DNA from: Blastococcus sp. CPCC 205250
Lineage (GTDB): Bacteria; Actinomycetota; Actinomycetes; Mycobacteriales; Geodermatophilaceae
Assembly: GCF_019799925.1 (NCBI RefSeq)
Contig: NZ_JABGCG010000013.1
Coordinates: 80,085 to 144,084 of the forward strand
Direction of reading: 5' to 3'
DNA: 64,000 bases
A program made the position numbers and the translations under genes. The first letter of the stretch is position 1. Each line of letters begins with the position of its first letter. This document shows, one piece after another, positions 1 through 9,057 of the stretch. The notes beneath the pieces are model-generated. The model worked only from the letters and a program-made list of their open reading frames with translations. It searched no databases and was not told the DNA's origin.

Positions 1-1
1 G

Positions 2-2389
2 ACCACCGGCCACCCCGTGCTCGCCGTCGGCGACCCCCGGCAGTCGATCTACGGCTGGCGCGGGGCGTCGGCCGGCACCATCGAGCGCTTCGCCCGCACG
101 TTCCCCGGCAGCCGCGGCAAGCCCGCCCAGCGGCTGACGCTGGCCACCAGCTGGCGCAACGACCGGTCGGTGCTGGCGATCGCCAACGCCGTCTCCGGGC
201 TGCTCCCGCCCCCGCCGCAGGAGCTGCCCGACCTCGCGCCGGCCCCGACCGCCGGCTCGGGGGCGGTCACCGTCGGGCTGTACGAGACCGTCGCCGAGGA
301 GAACGCGGCCCTGGCCGACCGGCTCGCCGCCTGCTGGCACGGCACCGACCCGCAGTTCGCCGCATCGGCCCCCGGCGCCGGCCGCCGGCCGACCGTCGCC
401 GTGCTCGTCCGCACCCGCAAGCAGCTGTCGGCCATCGCCGCGGCGCTGCGCGAGCGCGACCTGCCCGTGGAGGTCGTCGGCCTCGGCGGGCTGCTCGAGG
501 TGCCCGAGGTCTCCGACGTCGTGGCGACCCTCACCGTCCTCGTCGACCCCACCGCCGGCGACGCGCTGGGGCGGCTGCTCACCGGTGCCCGGTGGCGGAT
601 CGGCCCCCGCGACCTGGCCGCGCTGGAGGCCCGCGCCCGCGCCCTGGTGCACGCCCGCCGCCCCGGGCGCCCGGAGGGCGGGAGCACCGACGGCGGCGAC
701 GGCGCGGCGCCCCCCGAGCCGCCGACCGAGCGCGGCAGCATCATCGAGGCGCTCGACGACCTGGGCGACGCGTCCGCCTACTCGACCGCGGCCTGGCGGC
801 GGCTGCGGCGGCTGTCGGCGGAGCTGGACCGCCTCCGCGGCCGGCTGGGCGATGCCCTGCCCGACCTGGTCGACGAGGTCGCGCGCACGCTGGGCCTGGA
901 GACCGAGCTGGCCAGCGCGCCCGGCGTGAGCCCGGCCGGCGCGCGGGCGCACCTGGACGCCCTGCACGGCGTCGCCGCCGAGTTCACCGAGCTGGCCGAG
1001 CTGCCGTCGCTGCCGGCGTTCCTCGGCTACCTGCGCGACGCCGAGGAGCGCGAGCGCGGCCTGGAGCCGGGCGAGGTCGCGGTGAACCCCGAGGCCGTCC
1101 AGCTGCTGACCGGGCACTCGGCGAAGGGCCTGGAGTGGGACGTCGTCGCCGTCCCCGGGATGACCGCCGACCAGTTCCCGGCCCGCACCGACAGCAGCGA
1201 CTCCTGGATCAAGGACCCGGGCGCGATGCCGGTCGACCTGCGCCTCACCGACCGCGAGGAGCTGCCCCGGCTGCGGCTGCCGGTCCCCGGCTCCGGGGAC
1301 CAGGCGGTCGTCCGGGCCGCGCTCGAGGACTACGTGGCCGAGTGGAAGGAGTTCGGCCTCGCCGAGGAGATCCGGATCGGCTACGTCGCGGTCACCCGCG
1401 CCCGGCACCTGCTGCTGTGCTCGGGCAGCTGGTGGCGCGACGGCGTGAAGCCGTGCGGCCCCTCCGTGCTGCTCGACACCGCCCGCCGGGCCTGCGCCGC
1501 CGGGGCCGGCGTCGTCGTGCACTGGGCCGAGCCGCCGGCCGAGGGGGCGACGAACCCGGCGCTCGAGGAGTGGCCGGTCGGCGTGTGGCCGGCCGACCCG
1601 CTGTCCGAGCCGCGCCGCCGCGCCCTCACCGCCGCCGCGGAGCTGGTCGAGGCGTCCCAGCCACACCCGCTGGACGCCGACGGGTCCGCAGCGGTGCGGC
1701 TGGGCACCGGCGACGACGTCGTCGACTCGTGGGTGCGCGACGCGGACCTCCTGCTGCGCGAGCGGGCCCGCACCGACCGGCCGCAGGTCGAGGTGCCGCT
1801 GCCCTCGCACCTGTCGGTGTCCGCGCTGGTCACCCTGCGCCGCGACCCGGCTGAGCTGGCCCGGCGACTGCGCCGGCCGATGCCCGCCGCGCCCGCGCCG
1901 CAGGCCCGCCGGGGCACCGCCTTCCACGCGTGGCTGGAGGAGCGCTTCGGCGCCTCTCGCCTGCTCGACCTCGACGAGCTGCCCGGCTCCGGCGACGAGC
2001 TGGCCGTGCCCGACAGCTCCCTGGCCGACCTGCAGGAGGCCTTCCTCGCCAGCGAGTGGGCCGACCGGCAGCCGGTGGAGGTCGAGGTCCCGTTCGAGAC
2101 GCCGCTGGGTCCGCTGACCCTGCGCGGGCGGATCGATGCCGTCTTCGCCGACGAGCACGGGAACTTCGAGGTCATCGACTGGAAGACCGGCCCACCTCCG
2201 CGCGGTGCCGAGCTGGCGGCGGCCGGTGTGCAGCTGGCCGCCTACCGGCTGGGCTGGGCGCGGCTGGCCGGCGTCCCGGTGGAGCGGGTGAGCGCCGGCT
2301 TCCACCACGTCGGGGCGAAGCAGACCGTGCGGCCGGTCGACCTGCTCGACGAGGCCGGCCTGCTCGCGCTGGTGAGCGGGACGGCCTGA
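2..2389 (+). CDS. adnB: UvrD/Rep-type ATP-dependent helicase-nuclease, C-terminal part (AdnB-like; 5' end outside window)
   Basis: The open frame runs in from the left edge. It begins at helicase motif III (GDPRQSIYGWRGA), followed by the C-terminal helicase motifs (HSAKGLEWDVVAVPGM near residue 365; GYVAVTRARHLLL near 455). The last ~170 residues are a PD-(D/E)XK nuclease of the RecB/AddB type (RRGTAFHAWLEERF, then FEVIDWKTG). A UvrD helicase fused to a C-terminal nuclease is the architecture of actinobacterial AdnA and AdnB, the heterodimer that resects double-strand breaks in place of RecBCD. I choose AdnB from the GWRGAS motif and the conserved position upstream of nudC, mycoredoxin and uvrD2; AdnA would lie just left of the window. 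The stop overlaps the next start by one base (TGATG). Confidence 0.8.
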   Translation, partial: TTGHPVLAVGDPRQSIYGWRGASAGTIERFARTFPGSRGKPAQRLTLATSWRNDRSVLAIANAVSGLLPPPPQELPDLAPAPTAGSGAVTVGLYETVAEENAALADRLAACWHGTDPQFAASAPGAGRRPTVAVLVRTRKQLSAIAAALRERDLPVEVVGLGGLLEVPEVSDVVATLTVLVDPTAGDALGRLLTGARWRIGPRDLAALEARARALVHARRPGRPEGGSTDGGDGAAPPEPPTERGSIIEALDDLGDASAYSTAAWRRLRRLSAELDRLRGRLGDALPDLVDEVARTLGLETELASAPGVSPAGARAHLDALHGVAAEFTELAELPSLPAFLGYLRDAEERERGLEPGEVAVNPEAVQLLTGHSAKGLEWDVVAVPGMTADQFPARTDSSDSWIKDPGAMPVDLRLTDREELPRLRLPVPGSGDQAVVRAALEDYVAEWKEFGLAEEIRIGYVAVTRARHLLLCSGSWWRDGVKPCGPSVLLDTARRACAAGAGVVVHWAEPPAEGATNPALEEWPVGVWPADPLSEPRRRALTAAAELVEASQPHPLDADGSAAVRLGTGDDVVDSWVRDADLLLRERARTDRPQVEVPLPSHLSVSALVTLRRDPAELARRLRRPMPAAPAPQARRGTAFHAWLEERFGASRLLDLDELPGSGDELAVPDSSLADLQEAFLASEWADRQPVEVEVPFETPLGPLTLRGRIDAVFADEHGNFEVIDWKTGPPPRGAELAAAGVQLAAYRLGWARLAGVPVERVSAGFHHVGAKQTVRPVDLLDEAGLLALVSGTA

Positions 2390-2844
2390 TGCGGATCCGG
2401 GACGCCGTCGAGGCCGACCTGCCGGGCATCGTCGCCCTGTACGCCGACGACGAGCTGGGCGCCGGGCGCGAGGAGCCCACCGATCCGCTGCCCGAGGAGT
2501 ACCGGCAGGCCCTCGCCGACATCCGGAGCGACCCGCGCCACAGGCTCGTCGTGGCCGAGGGCGACGGCGGCGCGCTCGTCGCCACCCTGCAGCTGTCCTT
2601 CGTGCCGCACGTCGTGCGGCGCGGCGGGGAGCGCGCGCAGATCGAGGCGGTGCGGGTCGCCCGGGCACATCGGGGGACCGGCGTCGGGCGGCAGCTGCTC
2701 ACCTGGGCGGTCGATCAGGCCCGCGCGCGGGGGTGCGTGCTCGTCCAGCTCACCACCGACGCCGCCCGCCCCGACGCCCGCCACGTCTACGAGCGGCTCG
2801 GGTTCACCGCGAGCCACGTCGGCATGAAGCTGTCGCTGCCCTGA
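2389..2844 (+). CDS. GNAT-family N-acetyltransferase
   Basis: A 151-residue single-domain GNAT protein (MRIRDAVEADLPGIVALY). The acetyl-CoA pyrophosphate loop is clear at RAHRGTGVGRQLL (about residues 89-101), and the final strand-helix YERLGF is typical. It probably acetylates a small molecule or protein in the cytoplasm; the substrate cannot be read from the sequence. Its ATG overlaps the adnB stop by one base, so it is translationally coupled to the helicase-nuclease gene, but I see no functional link. The ATG is well supported because the GNAT fold begins at residue 2. Confidence 0.85.
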   Translation: MRIRDAVEADLPGIVALYADDELGAGREEPTDPLPEEYRQALADIRSDPRHRLVVAEGDGGALVATLQLSFVPHVVRRGGERAQIEAVRVARAHRGTGVGRQLLTWAVDQARARGCVLVQLTTDAARPDARHVYERLGFTASHVGMKLSLP

Positions 2845-2904
2845 CCACCCGGCCGCACACGGCGGCCGCGCACGGCTGCGGCACGACGGCCCGCCGGTCC
2901 GGAC

Positions 2905-3741
2905 TCAGCTCGACGCGATGCGGTCCAGGATCGCGCGGGCGAGGTCCTCCGGGGCCTCCTCCGGGATCCAGTGGCTGACGCCGGGCAGCTCCACGAACCG
3001 GTAGTCCGCCGTCACGTGCGCCGCGCACGCCTCCGCCGCGGTCCGGCCGATCGCCACGTCGGCGTCGCTCCACACGTACGTCGTCGGCACCGCGACGTCG
3101 TCCACCGGCGTCGAGGAGCTCATCGCCCGGTACCAGTTCAGCGCCGCGGTGAGGGCGCCCGGCGCCGACAGCACCGCCACGTATTGGTCGACCGCCTCCT
3201 CGGGCACCACGTCGCCGAACATCCGCCGCAGCCGCCGGGCGTCGTCGGCCAGCAGCACCTCCTCGGCCTTGCCCTCCTGCCAGAACAGCCGGATGTAGGC
3301 CGAGCGCTCCTGCTGCTCGGGGTCGGCGCGCCAGGCGGCGGTGAACGCGGTCGGGTGCGGCACCGACACCGCGGTCAGCGACCGCACCCGGTCGCCGTGC
3401 CAGGCGGCCAGCGCCCACGCCGCGTTCGCGCCCCAGTCGTGCCCCACGACGTCGGCCACCGGGGCGTCCAGCGCGGTCATCAGGTCGGCGGTGACCTGCG
3501 CGAGGTTGGTCATCGCGTAGGCCTCGACCTCCGCCGGGCGCGCGCCGGGGGAGTAGCCGAGCTGGTCGACGGCGTACGTGCGCAGGCCGGCCGAGGCCAG
3601 GAGCGGCGTCACGGCGGCCCACGACTGCGACGTCTCCGGGAAGCCGTGCAGCAGGATCACCGGCCGGCCGTCGTCGGGACCGTCGGCCCGGACGTCGAAG
3701 GTGAGGTCGCCGACGTCCACGCGCTGCAGCCCTGCGGTCAT
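2905..3741 (-). CDS. Alpha/beta hydrolase, epoxide hydrolase / haloalkane dehalogenase-like
   Basis: 278 residues. HGFPETSQSW (about 30-39) carries the oxyanion HGxP motif. The nucleophile elbow is GHDWGA (about 98-103), so the nucleophile is aspartate, as in epoxide hydrolases and haloalkane dehalogenases, not serine. The catalytic histidine is GVSHW near the C-terminus. No signal peptide is visible, so it is cytoplasmic. The gene is divergent from the M20 peptidase gene with only 40 bp between starts. A minus-strand TAGCGT lies 7 nt before the ATG, suggesting a leaderless mRNA. Epoxide hydrolase is the likelier activity, but the substrate is unknown. Confidence 0.85.
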   Translation of the reverse strand: MTAGLQRVDVGDLTFDVRADGPDDGRPVILLHGFPETSQSWAAVTPLLASAGLRTYAVDQLGYSPGARPAEVEAYAMTNLAQVTADLMTALDAPVADVVGHDWGANAAWALAAWHGDRVRSLTAVSVPHPTAFTAAWRADPEQQERSAYIRLFWQEGKAEEVLLADDARRLRRMFGDVVPEEAVDQYVAVLSAPGALTAALNWYRAMSSSTPVDDVAVPTTYVWSDADVAIGRTAAEACAAHVTADYRFVELPGVSHWIPEEAPEDLARAILDRIASS

Positions 3742-3748
3742 GCCCGGA

Positions 3749-3775
3749 ACGCTAGCGGGAGCGCACCGTTACCGT
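3749..3775. promoter_or_regulatory. Divergent leaderless -10 elements for hydrolase and M20 peptidase genes
   Basis: On the minus strand TAGCGT (3754-3749) is 7 nt before the hydrolase ATG. On the plus strand TACCGT (3770-3775) is 6 nt before the peptidase GTG. Both match the actinobacterial TANNNT -10, and neither start has a Shine-Dalgarno sequence. Transcription would therefore start at or next to each start codon. Confidence 0.6.
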
Positions 3776-3781
3776 CGGGGC

Positions 3782-5194
3782 GTGACGAGCCCCGAACGTG
3801 CGTTCGTGCACGCCCACCTCGACGAGCTGCACGCCGACCTCGACGCGTGGCTGCGCATCCCCTCCGTCTCCGCCGACCCCGCGCACGCGCCGGACGTCGC
3901 GCGCAGCGGCGAGTGGCTCGCCGAGGCCCTGCGCCGCACCGGCTTCCCGACCGTGGAGATCTGGCAGACCGCCGGCGCCCCGGCCGTCTACGCCGAGTGG
4001 CCCTCCGCCGACGCGGGCGCCCCCGTGGCGCTGGTCTACGGCCACCACGACGTGCAGCCGGTCGACCCGGTGGAGCTGTGGGAGCACGCGCCGTTCGAGC
4101 CCACCGTCGTCGAGGGCCCGCACGGGCCCGAGCTGCACGCCCGCGGCGCGATCGACGACAAGGGCAACGTCGCGTTCCACCTGCTCGGGATGCGCGCCCA
4201 CCTGGCCGCGACCGGCCGCGACACCCCGGCGGTCACCGTCAAGCTGCTCGTCGAGGGCGAGGAGGAGTCCGGCTCGCCGCACTTCGCCGGCCTGCTGCGC
4301 GAGCGCGCCGACCGGCTGGCCTGCGACGTCGTCGTCGTCAGCGACACCGGCATGGTCGCCCCCGACGTGCCCAGCGCCGTCGTCGGCATGCGGGGCCTGG
4401 CCGACGCCGAGATCACCCTGCGCGGGCCGGCCGTCGACCTGCACTCCGGCTCCTTCGGCGGCGGCGTGCCCAACCCGCTGCACGCCATGGCGGCGCTGGT
4501 CGCGGCGCTGCACGACGAGCAGGGCCGGGTCACGCTGCCGGGCTTCTACGACGCCGTCCGCCCGCTGTCGGACCGCGAGCGCGAGCTGATGTCCCGGGTG
4601 CCGTTCGACGAGCAGGCCTGGCTGGCCGGCCCGGCCGCCTCCCGGGCCACGGCGGGCGAGGCGGGCTTCAGCACCCTGGAGCGGATCGGCGCCCGCCCGA
4701 CCGCCGAGGTCAACGGCATGTGGGGCGGCTACACCGGCCCCGGTCACAAGACGATCATCCCGGCGCAGGCGCACGCCAAGCTGACCTTCCGGCTGGTCGC
4801 CGACCAGCGGCCCGAGGACGTCGCCGCGCAGGTCCGAGCGTGGGTCGACCAGCACCTGCCCGCGGGCATCGAGGCCGAGGTGCACACCCCGCCCGGCGGG
4901 GTCTCCCCGTGCGCCAGCGACCTGGACTCCCCGGCCATGGCCGCGCTGCTGGCCGCCATCGCGCAGGCCTTCGACACCGACCCCGGCGCGGTGCTGTTCA
5001 CCCGCGAGGGTGGCAGCGGCCCGGAGGCCGACCTGGTCGACGTCCTCGGCGCCCCGCTGCTGTTCCTCGGTGCCGGGCTGCCCACCGACCGCATCCACTC
5101 GCCCAACGAGCGGGTCCTGCTGTCGATGCTGCACCGCGGCGCGGAGGCCGCGGCGCACCTGTGGCGGGAGCTCGCCGCGGTGCCGCGCCCGTGA
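3782..5194 (+). CDS. M20 family dipeptidase / peptidase
   Basis: 470 residues from a GTG placed 6 nt after TACCGT. M20 zinc-peptidase motifs appear in order: YGHHDVQPVDP (first metal ligand, about 85-95), ARGAIDDKGN (bridging Asp, about 120-129), EGEEESGSPHF (catalytic Glu and ligand, about 157-167), SDTGM (ligand Asp), and the lid/dimerisation domain starting VVGMRGLADAEITLRG. The C-terminal ligand His is in RIHSPNER. Members of this subgroup are dipeptidases or carnosinase-like peptidases that cut short peptides in the cytoplasm. The stop overlaps the GTG of the kinase gene (GTGA), so the two are co-translated. Confidence 0.88.
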   Translation: MTSPERAFVHAHLDELHADLDAWLRIPSVSADPAHAPDVARSGEWLAEALRRTGFPTVEIWQTAGAPAVYAEWPSADAGAPVALVYGHHDVQPVDPVELWEHAPFEPTVVEGPHGPELHARGAIDDKGNVAFHLLGMRAHLAATGRDTPAVTVKLLVEGEEESGSPHFAGLLRERADRLACDVVVVSDTGMVAPDVPSAVVGMRGLADAEITLRGPAVDLHSGSFGGGVPNPLHAMAALVAALHDEQGRVTLPGFYDAVRPLSDRERELMSRVPFDEQAWLAGPAASRATAGEAGFSTLERIGARPTAEVNGMWGGYTGPGHKTIIPAQAHAKLTFRLVADQRPEDVAAQVRAWVDQHLPAGIEAEVHTPPGGVSPCASDLDSPAMAALLAAIAQAFDTDPGAVLFTREGGSGPEADLVDVLGAPLLFLGAGLPTDRIHSPNERVLLSMLHRGAEAAAHLWRELAAVPRP

Positions 5195-6795
5195 GCGAGG
5201 CGCAGGGGGGCGGGGCGTTCGGCCCCTACCGGGTCCTGGGCGTGATCGGTCAGGGCGGCATGGGCCAGGTGCTGCGCGCGCACGACGCGGAGCACCAGCG
5301 CGACGTCGCGCTCAAGCTGCTGCCCGCGCAGTGGGCCGCCGACGAGCACTACCGCGAGCGGTTCCGCCGGGAGGCGCAGATCGCGGCCCGGCTGAACGAG
5401 CCGCACGTCGTCCCCATCCACCGGTACGGCGAGATCGACGGGCAGCTCTTCCTCGACATGCGGCTGGTCGAGGGGGAGGACCTGGGGTCGCTGCTGCGCC
5501 GCTGCGGCACGCTCGCCCCGGCCCGCGCGGTGGACCTCGTCGGCCAGGTCGCCCGCGCGCTGGACGCCGCCCACGCCGGCGGCCTGGTGCACCGCGACGT
5601 CAAGCCCTCCAACGTGCTCCTGGTCGGCCGCGCCGACGGCGGCGACCTGGCCGGCTCCGCGCCGGGTGAGGACTTCGCCTACCTCGCCGACTTCGGCATC
5701 GCGCGCGTCGCCGACGAGACCACCGGCCCCGGCCTGACCGGCACCGGCCTGGCCATCGGCAGCACCGAGTACATGGCGCCCGAGCGGTTCAGCGGGACCT
5801 CGCTGGACGGCCGCGCCGACGTGTACTCGCTGGCCTGCGTGCTGTTCGAGCTGCTCACCGGCCGCCGCCCGTTCGTCCCGGGCGACCCGATGGGGCTCAT
5901 GTACGCCCACCTCCACGAGGAGCCGCCGGCGCCGTCGTCGGTCCGGCCGGGGCTGCCGCCGGCTCTCGACGCCGTCGTGCTCCGCGGGCTGGCCAAGGAC
6001 CGCGACCGGCGCTGGCCGACGGCCGGGGCCATGGCCGCCGCCGCCCGGGAGGCGCTGGCCGGCAGCGGCGTGCCCGTCCCGCGGCCCGACGGCGACCGCA
6101 CCACCGTCGGCCCGGTCCCCGGCGACGCCGACCGCCCCACCACGCGCCAGCAGCCCGTCGCCGGCGCGCCGCCGACCGTGGTGGGCGCGGTCGTGCCCGA
6201 GGCGCCCGCGCCGCGGCCGGCCGGCCGGCTGCCGTGGGTGCTGGTCGCGCTGCTCGCCGCCGCGGCCCTCGCGCTGGCCGTCCTCGCCGTGGTGCTGGAC
6301 CGGCAGGGCGACTCCGCCGACGACGACGTCGAGGCGACGGCGGACCGGCTGGTCGGCCTCGCCCTGCCCGGGGACCTCACGCCGGCCGACTGCACCGGCG
6401 AGGAGGCCGGGGACGGCGAACTGCGCCGGCTCTCCTGTCCCGACGGCTCCCCGGACGCGGCGTTGCCCGCCGGGACGTACACGGTCGGCACCGGCGACGC
6501 GGCCAGCCGCGGGGTGGCCGAGGTGGTCGAGCGCGAGGGCCTGGCGGAGCTGGAGAACCTCAACGACTGCGGGTCGGAGGACATGCCCGACGGCTACCTC
6601 GTCGTCACCGACACCGACGACACGGTCTACGGCACGGTCGCCTGCTACGTCGACGAGGCGAGCAACGACGCGGTGCTGACGTGGGCGTGGGACGACCTGG
6701 GTGTTCGCGGTGAGGTCGTGGTGCGCGACGGCGGTGTCGACGACGTCGATGCCCTCGCCACCTGGTGGGGCAACAACGCCGACCGCGGCTTCTGA
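5191..6795 (+). CDS. Transmembrane serine/threonine protein kinase (PknB-type) with extracellular domain
   Basis: 534 residues. The N-terminal kinase domain (about 10-290) has an intact glycine loop GQGGMGQV, VALKLL with the ATP lysine, catalytic HRDVKPSNVLL (about 133-143), DFGIAR (about 167) and MAPERF, so it should be active. A Pro/Thr-rich linker leads to one membrane helix (about 347-368, LPWVLVALLAAAALALAVL). About 160 extracellular residues follow with four cysteines, likely two disulphides; they are not PASTA repeats and may be a different sensor domain. The GTG overlaps the M20 peptidase stop. A peptidase coupled to a receptor kinase could suggest a cell-envelope peptide signal, but that is speculation. 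Confidence 0.9.
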   Translation: MSEAQGGGAFGPYRVLGVIGQGGMGQVLRAHDAEHQRDVALKLLPAQWAADEHYRERFRREAQIAARLNEPHVVPIHRYGEIDGQLFLDMRLVEGEDLGSLLRRCGTLAPARAVDLVGQVARALDAAHAGGLVHRDVKPSNVLLVGRADGGDLAGSAPGEDFAYLADFGIARVADETTGPGLTGTGLAIGSTEYMAPERFSGTSLDGRADVYSLACVLFELLTGRRPFVPGDPMGLMYAHLHEEPPAPSSVRPGLPPALDAVVLRGLAKDRDRRWPTAGAMAAAAREALAGSGVPVPRPDGDRTTVGPVPGDADRPTTRQQPVAGAPPTVVGAVVPEAPAPRPAGRLPWVLVALLAAAALALAVLAVVLDRQGDSADDDVEATADRLVGLALPGDLTPADCTGEEAGDGELRRLSCPDGSPDAALPAGTYTVGTGDAASRGVAEVVEREGLAELENLNDCGSEDMPDGYLVVTDTDDTVYGTVACYVDEASNDAVLTWAWDDLGVRGEVVVRDGGVDDVDALATWWGNNADRGF

Positions 6796-6812
6796 TCTCC
6801 TACCCTGAGCGC

Positions 6813-7697
6813 GTGACCGGACCTGGCGAGCCCGCCGTGCCCGCGGGCTGGTACCCCGACCCCGACGGCGCGCCCGGCATGGTGCGCTGGTGGAACGGCC
6901 TGACCTGGTCCGACGTCACCACGCCGGCCGGACCCGGGGTCGCGGTGCAGTCCACCCCGAGCGGCTTGGCGACCATCGCCCCGGCCCGTCCCGTCACCTA
7001 CGCACCGGCCGGCGCGCCGCCGCCCCGCCCGGCCCGGGTGGCGTGGTGGATCGGGCTCGGGGTGCTCGGGGTGGTGCTCGTCGTCGTCCTCGCGCTGTTC
7101 GTCGGGAAGGGCAGCGGCGGCAGCCCGGGAGCGGCCACGCCCACGGACGACCCGCCGATCGCCTCCGGCCCCGCCTTCCCGCCGGGGACGGTGCGGATCA
7201 TCGACGAGGCCGCCGGCATCGCCTACCCGTACCTCGGCGACGGCTGGTTCGAGTGGGACCGCGGCGCGATGTCGGAGACCTCGGAGACGGCGGGGCAGTA
7301 CTTCATCACCCAGGAGCAGACCCCGGTCGGCGTCTTCATCGCCCAGTGCACCTCCGGCCCGCTGGCGCCGGAGTACGGCTACGCCGGTCCCGGCAGCCTC
7401 GGCGTCACGCTGCAGCAGGTCGCCGACAGCGCGCGGATCAGCTACTACCCGGCTCCCAACGAGCAGGAGATCCGCCGGGACGAGTCGCTCACCGTCGACG
7501 GCGCCCCCGCCCACCTCATCGAGTTCCAGCTCAGCTGGGAGGTCGAGGGCTACGACGCCTCCGGCGAGCGGGCGGCCCTGCTGCTCATCGACGTCGGCCG
7601 CGCCCAGCCGGCGCTGCTCTACCTGTCGATCCCCAACACCCACGCCGAGCTGTACGGCGTCATCGACCAGGTCATCGCCTCCATCGACGTGCTCTGA
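6813..7697 (+). CDS. DUF2510-domain single-pass membrane protein
   Basis: 294 residues. The first ~35 form a DUF2510 motif (PAGWYPDPDG, then RWWNGLTWSD), a short Trp-rich module common in actinobacterial membrane proteins. A Pro/Ala linker, one membrane helix (about 72-94, rich in Val/Leu) and a ~190-residue extracytoplasmic domain follow. The C-terminal domain has no recognised fold and resembles secreted lipoprotein-like actinobacterial proteins. The GTG lies 6 nt after TACCCT, a leaderless arrangement, and the gene follows the kinase gene by 17 nt. Function unknown. Confidence 0.8.
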   Translation: MTGPGEPAVPAGWYPDPDGAPGMVRWWNGLTWSDVTTPAGPGVAVQSTPSGLATIAPARPVTYAPAGAPPPRPARVAWWIGLGVLGVVLVVVLALFVGKGSGGSPGAATPTDDPPIASGPAFPPGTVRIIDEAAGIAYPYLGDGWFEWDRGAMSETSETAGQYFITQEQTPVGVFIAQCTSGPLAPEYGYAGPGSLGVTLQQVADSARISYYPAPNEQEIRRDESLTVDGAPAHLIEFQLSWEVEGYDASGERAALLLIDVGRAQPALLYLSIPNTHAELYGVIDQVIASIDVL

Positions 7698-7746
7698 CCC
7701 CCGACCCGGACGGCCGCGGGGTCCCGCCGCGGATAGGGTCGGGGGC

Positions 7747-9057
7747 GTGACAGCAGCTGGGGCCGACCTCACCATCCGGCACCCGGTGGAGCGCTTCCGC
7801 CTCGACAACGGCCTGCGGGTCGTCCTGGCGCCCGACCGCAGCGTGCCGGTCGTGGCCGTGACCGTCTTCTACGACGTCGGGATGCGCAACGAGCCCGAGG
7901 GCCGCACCGGATTCGCCCACCTCTTCGAGCACCTGATGTTCCAGGGCTCGGCGCACGTCCCGAAGATGGAGCACGCCCGGCTGGTCCAGGCCGCCGGCGG
8001 CACCTTCAACGGGTCGACGCACCAGGACTACACGAACTACTACGAGGCGCTGCCCTCCGAGGCGCTCGAGCGGGCGTTGTTCCTCGAGGCCGACCGCATG
8101 GCCGCGCCCGCGATCACGGCCGAGAACCTCCGCAACCAGATCGACGTGGTCAAGGAGGAGATCCGGGTCAACGTGCTCAACCGGCCCTACGGCGCCTTCC
8201 CCTGGCTGCAGCTGCCCACGGTCGCGTTCGAGAGCTTCGCCAACACCCACGACGGCTACGGCTCCTTCGTCGACCTGGAGTCCTCCACCGTCGACGACGC
8301 CGCCGACTTCTTCCACAAGTACTACGCACCCGGCAACGCGGTGCTGTGCATCGGTGGCGACCTCGACGTCGCCGAGACCGAGCGGCTGGTGCAGCGCTGG
8401 TTCGGGGCCGTCGAGGGCCGGGAGGTGCCGCCGACCGTGGCCACCGGCGAGCCCTCGCCGACGGCGGTGCGCTCCGCCGTCGTCGAGGACCGGCTGGCCC
8501 CCGCGCCCGCCGTCGCCCTCGGCTGGCGGGTGCCCGACCCCGTCGGCGACCTCGACACCTACCTGGGCAGCGTGCTGCTCGCCGAGCTGCTCAGCGAGGG
8601 CGACGCCTCCCGCCTCGAGCGCCGGCTGGTGCACGACGAGTCCCTCGCCGTCGCCCAGAGCAGCTACGTCGGGCTCTTCGGCGACCCGTTCGACGTCCGC
8701 GACGCCACGCTGCTCACCACCCAGGTGCACCACCCGGCGAGCGTCCCCGTGGACGCCGTCGTCGCGGCGGTGCACGAGGAGATCGCCAGGGTCGCGACGC
8801 AGGGCGTGGAACCCGACGAGCTGAGCCGGGTGCAGGCCCGCGCCGAGGCGCAACTGCTGCAGCAGGCCGACAGCGTCCTGGGCCGCACGCTGGGCTTCGC
8901 CGCCGCCGAGCTGGTGCACGGCCGCGCGGAGCTGGCCGGTGAGCTCGCCGCCCGCCTGGCCACCGTGACGCCGGAGCAGGTGCAGGCCGCCGCGCGGGGC
9001 CTCGATCCCGGCACCGCGGCGGTCCTCGAGCTCCAGGCCACGGGAGGACGACGATGA
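7747..9057 (+). CDS. M16-family zinc metallopeptidase, catalytic subunit
   Basis: 436 residues. The inverted zinc motif HLFEH (HxxEH, about residues 58-62) and the downstream Glu in the helix containing VVKEEIRVN give the full M16 metal site. The protein is half the length of a full M16 enzyme, as in M16B subfamilies that act as heterodimers. The next gene, overlapping by 4 nt, encodes the partner. TAGGGT ends 7 nt before the GTG, suggesting a leaderless transcript. It probably degrades peptides; localisation is unclear because no signal peptide is visible. Confidence 0.9.
   Translation: MTAAGADLTIRHPVERFRLDNGLRVVLAPDRSVPVVAVTVFYDVGMRNEPEGRTGFAHLFEHLMFQGSAHVPKMEHARLVQAAGGTFNGSTHQDYTNYYEALPSEALERALFLEADRMAAPAITAENLRNQIDVVKEEIRVNVLNRPYGAFPWLQLPTVAFESFANTHDGYGSFVDLESSTVDDAADFFHKYYAPGNAVLCIGGDLDVAETERLVQRWFGAVEGREVPPTVATGEPSPTAVRSAVVEDRLAPAPAVALGWRVPDPVGDLDTYLGSVLLAELLSEGDASRLERRLVHDESLAVAQSSYVGLFGDPFDVRDATLLTTQVHHPASVPVDAVVAAVHEEIARVATQGVEPDELSRVQARAEAQLLQQADSVLGRTLGFAAAELVHGRAELAGELAARLATVTPEQVQAAARGLDPGTAAVLELQATGGRR

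Noticed and set aside
3746..3770. GGAAC-N17-GTT as a SigR promoter for the M20 peptidase gene
   Set aside because: GTT overlaps the TACCGT -10 that is better placed for a leaderless start. The 17-nt spacer and 11-nt distance differ from the two good SigR-type promoters.
2971..5190. Long in-frame extension upstream of the Ser/Thr kinase GTG
   Set aside because: It runs antisense or out of frame through the hydrolase and M20 peptidase genes with low-complexity Arg-rich translation. The kinase start is fixed by the GTGA overlap at 5191.
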